Part shown: positions 1 to 5,947 of the stretch, piece after piece
Position numbering within the stretch: position 1 is the first letter of the stretch
Layout of the letters: every line of letters begins with the position of its first letter
Origin: an uncultured Elusimicrobia bacterium
GTDB taxonomy: Bacteria > Elusimicrobiota > Endomicrobiia > Endomicrobiales > Endomicrobiaceae
Assembly: GCA_900321055.1 (NCBI GenBank)
Contig: ONUQ01000090.1
Location: 1-5,969 of the forward strand
Direction: 5' to 3'
DNA: 5,969 nucleotides
The notes under the pieces: generated by a model
Seen by the model: only the letters and a program-made list of their open reading frames with translations
Told to the model about the DNA's origin: nothing
The model's database searches: none
Made by a program: the position numbers and the translations under genes

Positions 1-425
1 AACAAATCGGTGCATTAGGAACGATGTTTAATGCTTTTGAAGATAAAAAAACAATAAAAACGGTAGAAAAAAACAGAGCTTTAATAGTAGATATTATAGC
101 TCAAACGATATCCATTAAAAATTCAGGTAAAATAAGAGAATCAAAGACTATACACGTACTATGTATGTTTATAAAAAAAGCAGTATTTAAAAAAGTGGGA
201 TTATTTAATGAAAACTTTTATCCTTGTTTTGGTGAAGACATTGAATTTTGCGAAAGGCTAAAGAAAAACGGGTTCAAATTAACGGATGTAACGGATGTAT
301 ATATTTTTCATTATTGGAACAAATCCGTAAGGTCAAAACAATTTAACAAGCAAAATAAAAATATTGAAACGGTAATGGAAAATCACAGAAAAAAATTTTC
401 TATTTCTCAAAAATGCAGAATCTAG
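1..425 (+). CDS. Family 2 glycosyltransferase, C-terminal part (gene starts upstream of window)
   Basis: This is the end of a GT-A fold glycosyltransferase of the GT2 type, which transfers a sugar from a nucleotide-sugar to a glycan or lipid acceptor, usually in cell-surface polysaccharide synthesis at the inner face of the membrane. The frame is open from base 3, and the residues before the first ATG (base 24) read QIGALGT. They continue into MFNAF, resembling the 'vGa.GpmsN' segment of this family, so the ATG at 24 is internal and not the start. The segment GLFNENFYPCFGEDIEFCERL matches the family's acceptor-side region. Its Glu-Asp pair (bases 234-239) is the expected catalytic-base motif, and FHYWNKS (His at 309-311) fits the usual C-terminal His before the variable tail. 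The N-terminal nucleotide-binding half and its DXD motif lie outside the window. The tail is Lys/Asn-rich without membrane helices. The TAG stop overlaps the convergent M16 gene by 4 bp. Donor and acceptor sugars cannot be inferred. Confidence 0.5.
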   Translation, partial: QIGALGTMFNAFEDKKTIKTVEKNRALIVDIIAQTISIKNSGKIRESKTIHVLCMFIKKAVFKKVGLFNENFYPCFGEDIEFCERLKKNGFKLTDVTDVYIFHYWNKSVRSKQFNKQNKNIETVMENHRKKFSISQKCRI

Positions 426-1717
426 TTCGGCATAAGTATTAATTTATACGGTTTTTGTTTAAAATACTTATTTGCAACATTTATAATATCATCGGAAGTA
501 ACTTTAAACAATTCGTCTATATATTTATCATCATACTCGTATCCTAATCCAACCATTTCTCTTAATGCTAAATAGTATGCTTGCCTTTCAACGGATTGGT
601 GAGATAACAAATAAATACCTTTAATAAAATTTTTAGCATCCGTCAATTCTTTCTCGGTTATCTTTGTATTACATAAATCATTCATTATTTTTTCTATTCC
701 GTTCTTGGTAACATCAACATTCTTCTTATCAAGTCCGATATATATTTTAAAATAACTGCCGTCAACTCTTGTCGGATAATCACAATTAACTTCATAAGCA
801 AGTCCTAACTTTTCTCTAAGTTCAATAAATAATCTTCCCGTCATTCTGCCACCTAAAAGTACATTGATTAATTTCAATGTAATAAAATCTTCATTTAATA
901 CATTCGGACAATCATAAGCATAAATTATAAATGCCTGATTAAATTTTGATTTTACAACAACATCATTACCTGTTCTTTCGGGATTTTGTTCAAAAGTAAT
1001 ATTTTGTTTTTCCGATGTTAAGTTCATATTAGCGAAATATTTATTTAATGTCTTTTTAAGAACGGACTTTTTTATGTTACCTACAACAGTAATAACAATA
1101 CCTTTTGTTGAATAAATTTTGTTATACACATCTTTTAAATCCTGTTGAGTCAAAGTTTTTAAAGTTTCTTCACTACCGCTCTTTATTTTAGAATAAGGAT
1201 TAGATTTATCATAAAAGTCGGATATAAATTTATCATTAGCAACGGTTTTTATACTGTCTTTTCTTGCTTTGATTGACTGAATCATCAGTTGTCTTTCTTT
1301 TTCCATCTCTTTTTCGTCAAAAGAGGGATTTAAAATTATATCCGAAAGAATTTCACAAGATTGGTCAAAAAAGATACTCATACAATTTAGTGTCCAACCG
1401 GAAAAGTCATATTCCAAATCAGGAGATATTGAAGCTCCTAAATTGTCTATATCCGTAGCCAATGTTTCGGAATTTCTTTTATTTGTAGACTTGCTCATAA
1501 CAGCATACAATAATGCCGTTTCCCCGGATTTTGATAAATCTTCCCCTAAAACAGATACGGGGGAATGAAACTTTAAAGATAATATTTCAACGGATTTTGT
1601 TTGTTTAAATATAACTTTTATTCCATTGTCTAAATTAAATGTTTCCATTGTTGTTCCTCCAAAAGATAGTGAACTGAATGTTATGACAGATAATAAAATT
1701 GTTAAAAAGTATTTCAT
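422..1717 (-). CDS. Exported M16 peptidase-family protein lacking the zinc site (probable non-catalytic partner subunit)
   Basis: This 431-residue protein has the length and two-domain layout of a bacterial M16B subunit. A Lys plus hydrophobic stretch at residues 1-20 looks like a Sec signal peptide, with cleavage probably near the Gly-Gly at 20-21, so the mature protein should be in the periplasm or envelope. The family opening 'NLDNGIKVIF' is at 28-37. Where M16 enzymes carry HxxEH, this protein reads SGETALLYA (64-72), so both His and the Glu are gone. The distal zinc-binding Glu is replaced by Gln at about 148 (LMIQSI). The C-terminal half keeps the strongly conserved ELREKLGLAY segment (299-308), with Arg301 and Tyr308. 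In known bacterial M16B heterodimers one subunit supplies HxxEH and the other the Arg/Tyr pair, so I infer a structural and substrate-binding partner for the upstream gene product. The start is fixed by the signal peptide and by the ATGA overlap with the upstream gene. An ATG at codon 24 would remove the signal peptide. An AAAGGTGG stretch (1731-1738) lies 13 bases upstream, far for a Shine-Dalgarno site, so translation probably depends on coupling. Confidence 0.9.
   Translation of the reverse strand: MKYFLTILLSVITFSSLSFGGTTMETFNLDNGIKVIFKQTKSVEILSLKFHSPVSVLGEDLSKSGETALLYAVMSKSTNKRNSETLATDIDNLGASISPDLEYDFSGWTLNCMSIFFDQSCEILSDIILNPSFDEKEMEKERQLMIQSIKARKDSIKTVANDKFISDFYDKSNPYSKIKSGSEETLKTLTQQDLKDVYNKIYSTKGIVITVVGNIKKSVLKKTLNKYFANMNLTSEKQNITFEQNPERTGNDVVVKSKFNQAFIIYAYDCPNVLNEDFITLKLINVLLGGRMTGRLFIELREKLGLAYEVNCDYPTRVDGSYFKIYIGLDKKNVDVTKNGIEKIMNDLCNTKITEKELTDAKNFIKGIYLLSHQSVERQAYYLALREMVGLGYEYDDKYIDELFKVTSDDIINVANKYFKQKPYKLILMPN
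432..471. repeat. 9-bp perfect inverted repeat just past the convergent stop codons
   Basis: ATAAGTATT (432-440) and AATACTTAT (463-471) are perfect reverse complements separated by 22 bases. They lie 7 bp beyond the glycosyltransferase stop and inside the 3' end of the M16 gene on the other strand. The stem is almost entirely A/T, the loop is long and no T tract follows on the + strand, so it is a poor intrinsic terminator. It may be chance in AT-rich DNA. It is listed because it is the only hairpin-like element where a terminator for the + strand gene would be expected. Confidence 0.25.
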
Positions 1718-3012
1718 TTAGGAAATATTACCACCTTTGATAATTTATTTTTTGAATAATATTTTTTCATATAATTTTTTACATCTTCAACGGTAACTTT
1801 TTCTATATTAGACAAATAATTTTTAAATACTTGCGAATGATTAAAAAGTGCCCAGTAACCCAATTGATTTGCCTGTTCATTAACGGTTTGAAGTCCGAAT
1901 AACCAATCCGCTTTAATATTTATTTTAACTTTATCCAACTCTTCCCAGGTAGGACCATCTTTTATAAATTTATCTAATTCCTTAAAAAGAGCCTCTTGTA
2001 CTTTCTCATAATTATCTTTTTCAAATATTGCGGATATATAATTTACTCCCGTTCCGTTAACAGTCATAAAAGACGAACTTATTGAATACACAAGTTGTTT
2101 TTCTTCTTTTAACACTCTGTTTAATCTTGAAGAATTTCCTTCCCCTAAAATATTTAAAGCGATATCCGCAACATAAATATCTTTTGACGACATATCGGGA
2201 CCTAAAAATCCTGCCAACATATATGTGTGTTCCAGTTTATCCGTTTTAGTAAGTTCAACACCGTCAGAATTTTGTTCAATTATATCAGGTTCGCTAAATG
2301 CAGTGTCGGCATTTTGGTTTTGACCTAATGTTTCGGATATAACTTTTTTAGTTTCTTTAATATCTATATCACCGACAACAGAAATCACCATTCTTGACGG
2401 AATGTAGTGCTGTTTAAAATACTTTATAATTTCTTCTCTTGGAATATTTGCTATAACTTCTTGTGTTCCGATAATACTGTTTCCGTATGCGGATTGTTTA
2501 TATATTGTTGACATAAAATATTCAAACAATTGTGCATGAGGATTATCTTTATGTCTTTGAATTTCTTCAATAACAACTTTTCTTTCCGGAACTATTTCTT
2601 TTTCCGGAAATAACGGATTTGTAACCATATCGGAAAGCATTTTTATTGCTTCAATATATCCGTCTTTTTGTATATCTATATAAAAACAAGTATATTCTTT
2701 TGAAGTGGCAGCATTTATATATCCGCCCATATTTTCTATATTTTCCAATATTTCGGTACTGTTCGGATAATTTTTCGTTCCTTTAAAAACCAAATGTTCT
2801 ATAAAATGCGAAAGACCGGCCTGTTCCGGTTTTTCATTTATTGATCCGACTTTTACCCAAATATATACAGACACTATAGGTACGGATGTATCTTTTTTTA
2901 ATATAGCCGTCAAACCGTTTTTTAATTTCATATATTTTGCTCCTTTTACAACATCACAATATATTTGTGTAGTTAAAAACAATAGTATAACTAAAAATAA
3001 TATTTTCTTCAT
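1714..3012 (-). CDS. Exported M16 family zinc peptidase, catalytic subunit
   Basis: This is a 432-residue metallopeptidase of the pitrilysin/insulinase-related family M16 (short M16B type), which cleaves peptides or unfolded polypeptides inside a clam-shell chamber. Residues 1-19 form a signal peptide (Lys-Lys, then a Leu/Ile/Phe-rich core). The Cys at 19 is not preceded by a lipobox (QIYC), so a lipoprotein is unlikely. The opening 'KLKNGLTAIL' is at 29-38. The zinc motif GLSHFIEHLVFKGT gives His69, Glu72 (catalytic) and His73. The third ligand is probably Glu149 in VVIEEI, 76 residues after His73, the family spacing. The C-terminal domain keeps Tyr309 (KEEKQLVY), but the usual Arg of the Arg/Tyr pair is Lys302; the neighbouring downstream subunit carries the complete pair. 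The gene starts within the stop codon of the membrane-protein gene (ATGA) and ends in an ATGA overlap with the next M16 gene. A purine-rich run before the start, encoding the Glu/Lys tail of the preceding protein, may serve as ribosome binding site. The substrate is unknown. Confidence 0.95.
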   Translation of the reverse strand: MKKILFLVILLFLTTQIYCDVVKGAKYMKLKNGLTAILKKDTSVPIVSVYIWVKVGSINEKPEQAGLSHFIEHLVFKGTKNYPNSTEILENIENMGGYINAATSKEYTCFYIDIQKDGYIEAIKMLSDMVTNPLFPEKEIVPERKVVIEEIQRHKDNPHAQLFEYFMSTIYKQSAYGNSIIGTQEVIANIPREEIIKYFKQHYIPSRMVISVVGDIDIKETKKVISETLGQNQNADTAFSEPDIIEQNSDGVELTKTDKLEHTYMLAGFLGPDMSSKDIYVADIALNILGEGNSSRLNRVLKEEKQLVYSISSSFMTVNGTGVNYISAIFEKDNYEKVQEALFKELDKFIKDGPTWEELDKVKINIKADWLFGLQTVNEQANQLGYWALFNHSQVFKNYLSNIEKVTVEDVKNYMKKYYSKNKLSKVVIFPK

Positions 3013-3374
3013 TTTTCTTCTTTCTCTTCCATAAACTCTTTATTTTTTATAATTTTAAACAAATCTACAATGGAAGATGCCCATACACCTGCAAACAAAA
3101 TATTAAACATCAACATTGTATTTTGATTTTCTTCCTGAAAACTTTCATAAATACTTCTAAATTGGTTAATATTTTGAAACCCTTTAACCGATTCCAAAAA
3201 TTCAATCCCTACCGAATTAATAAATATTGATGCCAATATTATAAACAACGAAAATGCAAGTGCAATAAAAAAAACAGCTCTTTTCCATTCTTTTATTATT
3301 AAATGCCCTGCTCCCGGACCTAACAACAGTGTTACCATACCTGCTAATATTAATATTAATTTTTTGTTCTTCAT
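3009..3374 (-). CDS. Small three-helix membrane protein of unknown function
   Basis: I cannot assign this 121-residue protein to a named family. Three hydrophobic segments are visible: about 5-26, 33-54 and 86-108. Between the second and third lies a polar, Gln/Asn/Glu-rich stretch of about 30 residues, and the tail ends in a charged Glu/Lys cluster (MEEKEEK). The end of helix 1 carries LGPGAGHLIIKEWKRA (18-33). The pattern Pro-Gly-x-Gly-His, then a basic Lys-Arg before the next helix, resembles the hairpin of TM2-like small membrane proteins ('PGxGhxY.G...rG'), although the Tyr and Gly of that pattern are missing. The gene starts 2 bp after the metH stop with only a weak AAAGAAAAA stretch as ribosome site, and its stop overlaps the start of the catalytic M16 gene. 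It is therefore almost certainly translated within the operon. An envelope role connected to the two exported peptidases is plausible but is inferred from position only. Confidence 0.8.
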   Translation of the reverse strand: MKNKKLILILAGMVTLLLGPGAGHLIIKEWKRAVFFIALAFSLFIILASIFINSVGIEFLESVKGFQNINQFRSIYESFQEENQNTMLMFNILFAGVWASSIVDLFKIIKNKEFMEEKEEK

Positions 3375-3376
3375 AA

Positions 3377-5788
3377 TTAATTTTTCTTTAATAACTCAGT
3401 TGCAAGTTTAGCGGCTTCAATAGCATCTCTTGAATACCCGTCTGCACCGATACTACTTGCAAACTCTTGTGTTACCGGTGCCCCACCGACAATAACTTTT
3501 GAATCTATACTTAAAGTTTTCTTTAAATTTATAACTTTTTCCATTTCTATCATCGTTGTTGTCATTAGTGCAGATAATCCTATAATATCCGCATGTTCCA
3601 ACTTTGCTTTTTCAAGAATTTTCTCTTTACTGACATTTTTACCTAAATCAATAACTTCAAAACCAAAACTTTCAAGAACCGCACAAACTATATTTTTACC
3701 GATATCGTGAACATCACCTTCAACCGTTGCCATAACAATTTTTCCCGCAACTTTTTGATTATTTTTTTTAAGTAACGGCTTTATATAATTAAAAGCAAGT
3801 TGAGATGCTTCCGCCGACATAATAACCTGCGGTAAAAAATATTCCTTTGTTGAAAATTTTTCACCAACAACATTTAATGCTTTTAAAATAAGCTCATTTG
3901 ATATAGTTAAAGGTTTTATTCCTTCTTTTAACAATTCTTCTATTAAATTTTTAATATAATCTTTATCGCCGTTAATTATAGCATAAAACAGTCTTTCTTG
4001 TGTAGATAACCGTTCCTCTTCCGGTGAAATAACCTTTTTTACAACGGCACCATATTTTGCAATATATTCTTTTGCATTAATATCTTTACCAAGCAAAAGA
4101 TTTTTTGCATACTCATCATCCGTTGTCCAATCAACACTCGGATTACATATTGCCAAATCAAGCCCTGCCCGTAGTGCCATTTTTAAAAATGTTGAATTTA
4201 TTGTTTGTCTTGACGGTAACCCGAAAGATATATTTGATATACCTAAAACGGTTTTACATTCCAGAAACATTTTTTTTGATTCTTTTATTGCCCGTAAAGT
4301 TTCATTAACCTGTTGTGGCATGGAACTGACAGCCAAAGTCAAATAATCAAAAATCATTTCATCTCTTTTTACACCGAATTTATCCGCATAGAACAAAATT
4401 CTTTTAGCAATTTCTATTCTTTCCTGCCAAGTTTTCGGAATACCTTTTTCATCTATACATAAACAGATAATACCTGTTCCGTACCTTTTTGCTATCGGCA
4501 AAATTTTTTCTAACTTTTCAACTTCACCGTTTACGGAATTTATTATCGGTTTCCCGGCACAATGTTTACATGCATTATCCAAAGCATCGGCAAAACTTGA
4601 ATCTAAAGATAACGGCAAATTTACTATTTCCTGTATTTCGTTAACCGCATTTATTATAAGTTTTGTTTCATCCGCACCGGGAAGCCCCATATTAACATCC
4701 AATATGTCGGCTCCTGCTTTGGCTTGTGTTCTTGCTTCGGATTTTACAAGACCAAAAATATTTTGTGAAAGTTCCGCCTGAAATTTTTTCCTTCCGGTAG
4801 GATTTATTCTTTCACCTATTTTTATCGGCTTATTTAATAAATTCAAATCAATAGCCTTCGTTCTGGATGACAGCAAGTGATGAGACACTTTTTTTCTTAT
4901 AACCGGTGGCTTATTTTTTAATTTATCCGACAACAATTTAATATATTCGGGATTTGTTCCGCAACATCCGCCAAACATATTTATTCCGTAATTGTATGCC
5001 TGCAAACATACATTTACAAATTCTTCGGATGTTCCCGGAAATACCGTTTGCCTGTTTATATATTGCGGCATACCTGCATTAGGTTTAAAACTTATAGGCA
5101 AATTCGTATTTTCCGACATAAACTTTGCAAATTCCAAAAGAGTTTTCGGTCCGACGGAACAGTTCATACCTATGGCATCCGCACCAAGACTTTCTGCCAT
5201 GGAAATAAAACTTAATATATCCGTTCCCGTTACGGTTGTTCCTTCCTTAGTAAAAGACATTTGTGCAATTACAGGTAAATCACATACATCTTTTACGGCA
5301 AGAATTGCAGTTTTCAGTTCTTTTATTTCCGTCATGGTTTCTATGATTATTAAGTCGCAACCGCTATCACTTAAAATTTGAGCCTGTTCTTTAAATGCTC
5401 CGTAAACATCATCAAAAGAAACATTTCCTAAAGGATAGATATATGAACCTACGGAAGAAATATCGCCGGCAACAAAAGAGTTTGTTCTCTTTGCTTCTTC
5501 TTTTGCTACCGATACACCTGCATTTATTATTTCCTTTATTTTTGTGTCCAATTTATATTGAGAAAGTTTTAATCTGTTTGCACCAAAAGTATTTGCTAAT
5601 ATAATATCCGAACCGCCGTCAATATATGCAGAATATATTTTTTGTATTCTTTCGGGAAATTTTATATTTAATTCTTCAGGAGTAGAAACACCTTCCAAAA
5701 AGTTATATTTTTGAAGTTCTGTCCCGGTAGCACCATCTAAAATTAAAATTTTTTTATTTAATAAATTTTTAAACTCTTTTTTATTCAT
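3377..5788 (-). CDS. metH: Cobalamin-dependent methionine synthase, short form without the reactivation domain
   Basis: This cytoplasmic enzyme transfers the methyl group of 5-methyltetrahydrofolate through cobalamin to homocysteine, giving methionine and tetrahydrofolate. The 803 residues hold four modules in the canonical order. The homocysteine-binding barrel (about 1-290) has LDGATGTELQ (17-26), ANTFGAN and the zinc cysteines Cys210 (GMNC) and Cys275/Cys276 (GGCCGT). The pterin-binding barrel (about 320-580) has KIGERINPTG (323-332), DILDVNMG and LDSS. The helical cobalamin cap (about 590-675) has EYFLPQVIMSAEA. The B12-binding Rossmann domain (about 680-803) has GDVHDIGKN, in which His694 is the lower cobalt ligand of the DxHxxG motif, followed by GLSALMT and VGGAP. 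The protein stops there. The roughly 330-residue C-terminal AdoMet-binding reactivation domain of the E. coli enzyme (1227 residues) is absent. Short forms of this kind are known, for example in Thermotoga, where reactivation is a separate protein. The presence of the homocysteine barrel argues against a corrinoid-only or methylamine-type protein. The start is the first ATG after the promoter, and GGTAAG just before it is a poor ribosome site. It is the first gene of the four-gene unit. Confidence 0.96.
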   Translation of the reverse strand: MNKKEFKNLLNKKILILDGATGTELQKYNFLEGVSTPEELNIKFPERIQKIYSAYIDGGSDIILANTFGANRLKLSQYKLDTKIKEIINAGVSVAKEEAKRTNSFVAGDISSVGSYIYPLGNVSFDDVYGAFKEQAQILSDSGCDLIIIETMTEIKELKTAILAVKDVCDLPVIAQMSFTKEGTTVTGTDILSFISMAESLGADAIGMNCSVGPKTLLEFAKFMSENTNLPISFKPNAGMPQYINRQTVFPGTSEEFVNVCLQAYNYGINMFGGCCGTNPEYIKLLSDKLKNKPPVIRKKVSHHLLSSRTKAIDLNLLNKPIKIGERINPTGRKKFQAELSQNIFGLVKSEARTQAKAGADILDVNMGLPGADETKLIINAVNEIQEIVNLPLSLDSSFADALDNACKHCAGKPIINSVNGEVEKLEKILPIAKRYGTGIICLCIDEKGIPKTWQERIEIAKRILFYADKFGVKRDEMIFDYLTLAVSSMPQQVNETLRAIKESKKMFLECKTVLGISNISFGLPSRQTINSTFLKMALRAGLDLAICNPSVDWTTDDEYAKNLLLGKDINAKEYIAKYGAVVKKVISPEEERLSTQERLFYAIINGDKDYIKNLIEELLKEGIKPLTISNELILKALNVVGEKFSTKEYFLPQVIMSAEASQLAFNYIKPLLKKNNQKVAGKIVMATVEGDVHDIGKNIVCAVLESFGFEVIDLGKNVSKEKILEKAKLEHADIIGLSALMTTTMIEMEKVINLKKTLSIDSKVIVGGAPVTQEFASSIGADGYSRDAIEAAKLATELLKKN

Positions 5789-5809
5789 CTTACCAATTTT
5801 ATCAAAGTT

Positions 5810-5840
5810 TTGTGTATTCTATCATAATTTGAATACATAA
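5810..5840. promoter_or_regulatory. 31-bp inverted repeat covering the metH promoter (candidate operator)
   Basis: TTGTGTATTC (5810-5819) and GAATACATAA (5831-5840) are inverted copies matching at 9 of 10 positions around an 11-bp centre, and the inner seven (TGTATTC/GAATACA) are perfect. The dyad spans the -10 element and most of the spacer to the -35 position of the metH promoter. It lies upstream of the predicted transcription start, so it acts as DNA, not as an RNA hairpin. The geometry (half-sites about 21 bp apart centre to centre, two helical turns) suits a dimeric repressor. The regulator is unknown. Confidence 0.45.
5816..5824 (-). promoter_or_regulatory. Probable extended -10 promoter of the metH operon
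   Basis: Read on the - strand, bases 5824-5816 give TGATAGAAT: a TGn extension followed by TAGAAT (5 of 6 to TATAAT). The matching -35 position 17 bp upstream is TTTATT (5839-5844), a weak match, as is common for extended -10 promoters. Transcription would start near 5809, leaving only about 20 bases before the metH ATG. That is too short for a riboswitch or attenuator. No other good promoter is visible before the three downstream genes, consistent with one transcript. Confidence 0.55.
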
Positions 5841-5877
5841 TAAACCCCCCTATCAATATTTAATCCGTAAAAAAAAG

Positions 5878-5906
5878 TTGACTATTTCGTTAGTTATTTA
5901 TAAAAT
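5878..5906 (+). promoter_or_regulatory. Near-consensus housekeeping promoter for the + strand gene at 5948
   Basis: TTGACT (5878-5883, 5 of 6 to TTGACA) is followed after exactly 17 bp by TAAAAT (5901-5906, 5 of 6 to TATAAT). Transcription would begin near 5913, giving a leader of about 35 bases before the ATG at 5948. This is the best sigma-70-type match I found in the window, and together with the strong ribosome site it implies a well-expressed gene. Confidence 0.75.
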
Positions 5907-5920
5907 AGTGTTGTTACTAT
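5881..5920. promoter_or_regulatory. Overlapping inverted repeats over the + strand promoter (candidate operator)
   Basis: Three related half-sites surround this promoter. ACTATTT (5881-5887) pairs perfectly with AAATAGT (5903-5909) across 15 bp, from the -35 to the -10 region. ATAGT (5905-5909) also pairs with ACTAT (5916-5920) across 6 bp, around the predicted transcription start. The middle half-site is shared by both palindromes. A dimeric repressor bound here would block the polymerase. The arms are short and AT-rich, so chance is not excluded. Confidence 0.35.
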
Positions 5921-5933
5921 CATAAATAAAAAT

Positions 5934-5940
5934 AAGAAGG
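5934..5940 (+). promoter_or_regulatory. Strong Shine-Dalgarno site for the gene at 5948
   Basis: AAGAAGG ends 7 bases before the ATG at 5948. It is clearly better than any ribosome site in front of the four - strand genes, and it fixes the start of the truncated downstream gene. Confidence 0.75.
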
Positions 5941-5947
5941 TATTGTC

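Noticed and set aside
388..400. Possible terminator for the - strand operon at the GAAAAAAATTTTC stretch
   Set aside because: Read on the - strand it gives a run of seven T, but no G/C-containing stem precedes it and it is within the glycosyltransferase coding sequence; it looks like Lys/Phe codons in AT-rich DNA.
24..425. A complete small gene starting at ATG 24
   Set aside because: The frame is open to the window edge and the codons before the ATG match the family. The visible part lacks the nucleotide-binding half of a GT2 enzyme, so it is a truncated view of a longer gene.
422..1717. Second M16 gene as a decayed pseudogene
   Set aside because: The frame is intact at full family length with a signal peptide and a conserved Arg/Tyr segment. 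Loss of the zinc residues is the normal state of the non-catalytic partner in M16B pairs.
2950..3012. Lipoprotein signal at Cys19 of the catalytic M16 protein
   Set aside because: The residues before the Cys (Gln-Ile-Tyr) do not fit the lipobox pattern Leu-Ala/Ser-Gly/Ala-Cys; an ordinary Sec signal peptide fits better.
4992..5381. Open frame of 129 codons on the + strand inside metH
   Set aside because: It lies wholly opposite well-conserved MetH domain sequence, has no recognisable motif or ribosome site, and reads as a low-quality shadow. The same holds for shorter + strand frames at 1273-1458, 4105-4308 and 5395-5604.
5789..5947. S-box or cobalamin riboswitch upstream of metH
   Set aside because: The predicted leader is only about 20 bases, the whole intergenic region is 159 bp shared by two promoters, and I see no conserved riboswitch core motifs.
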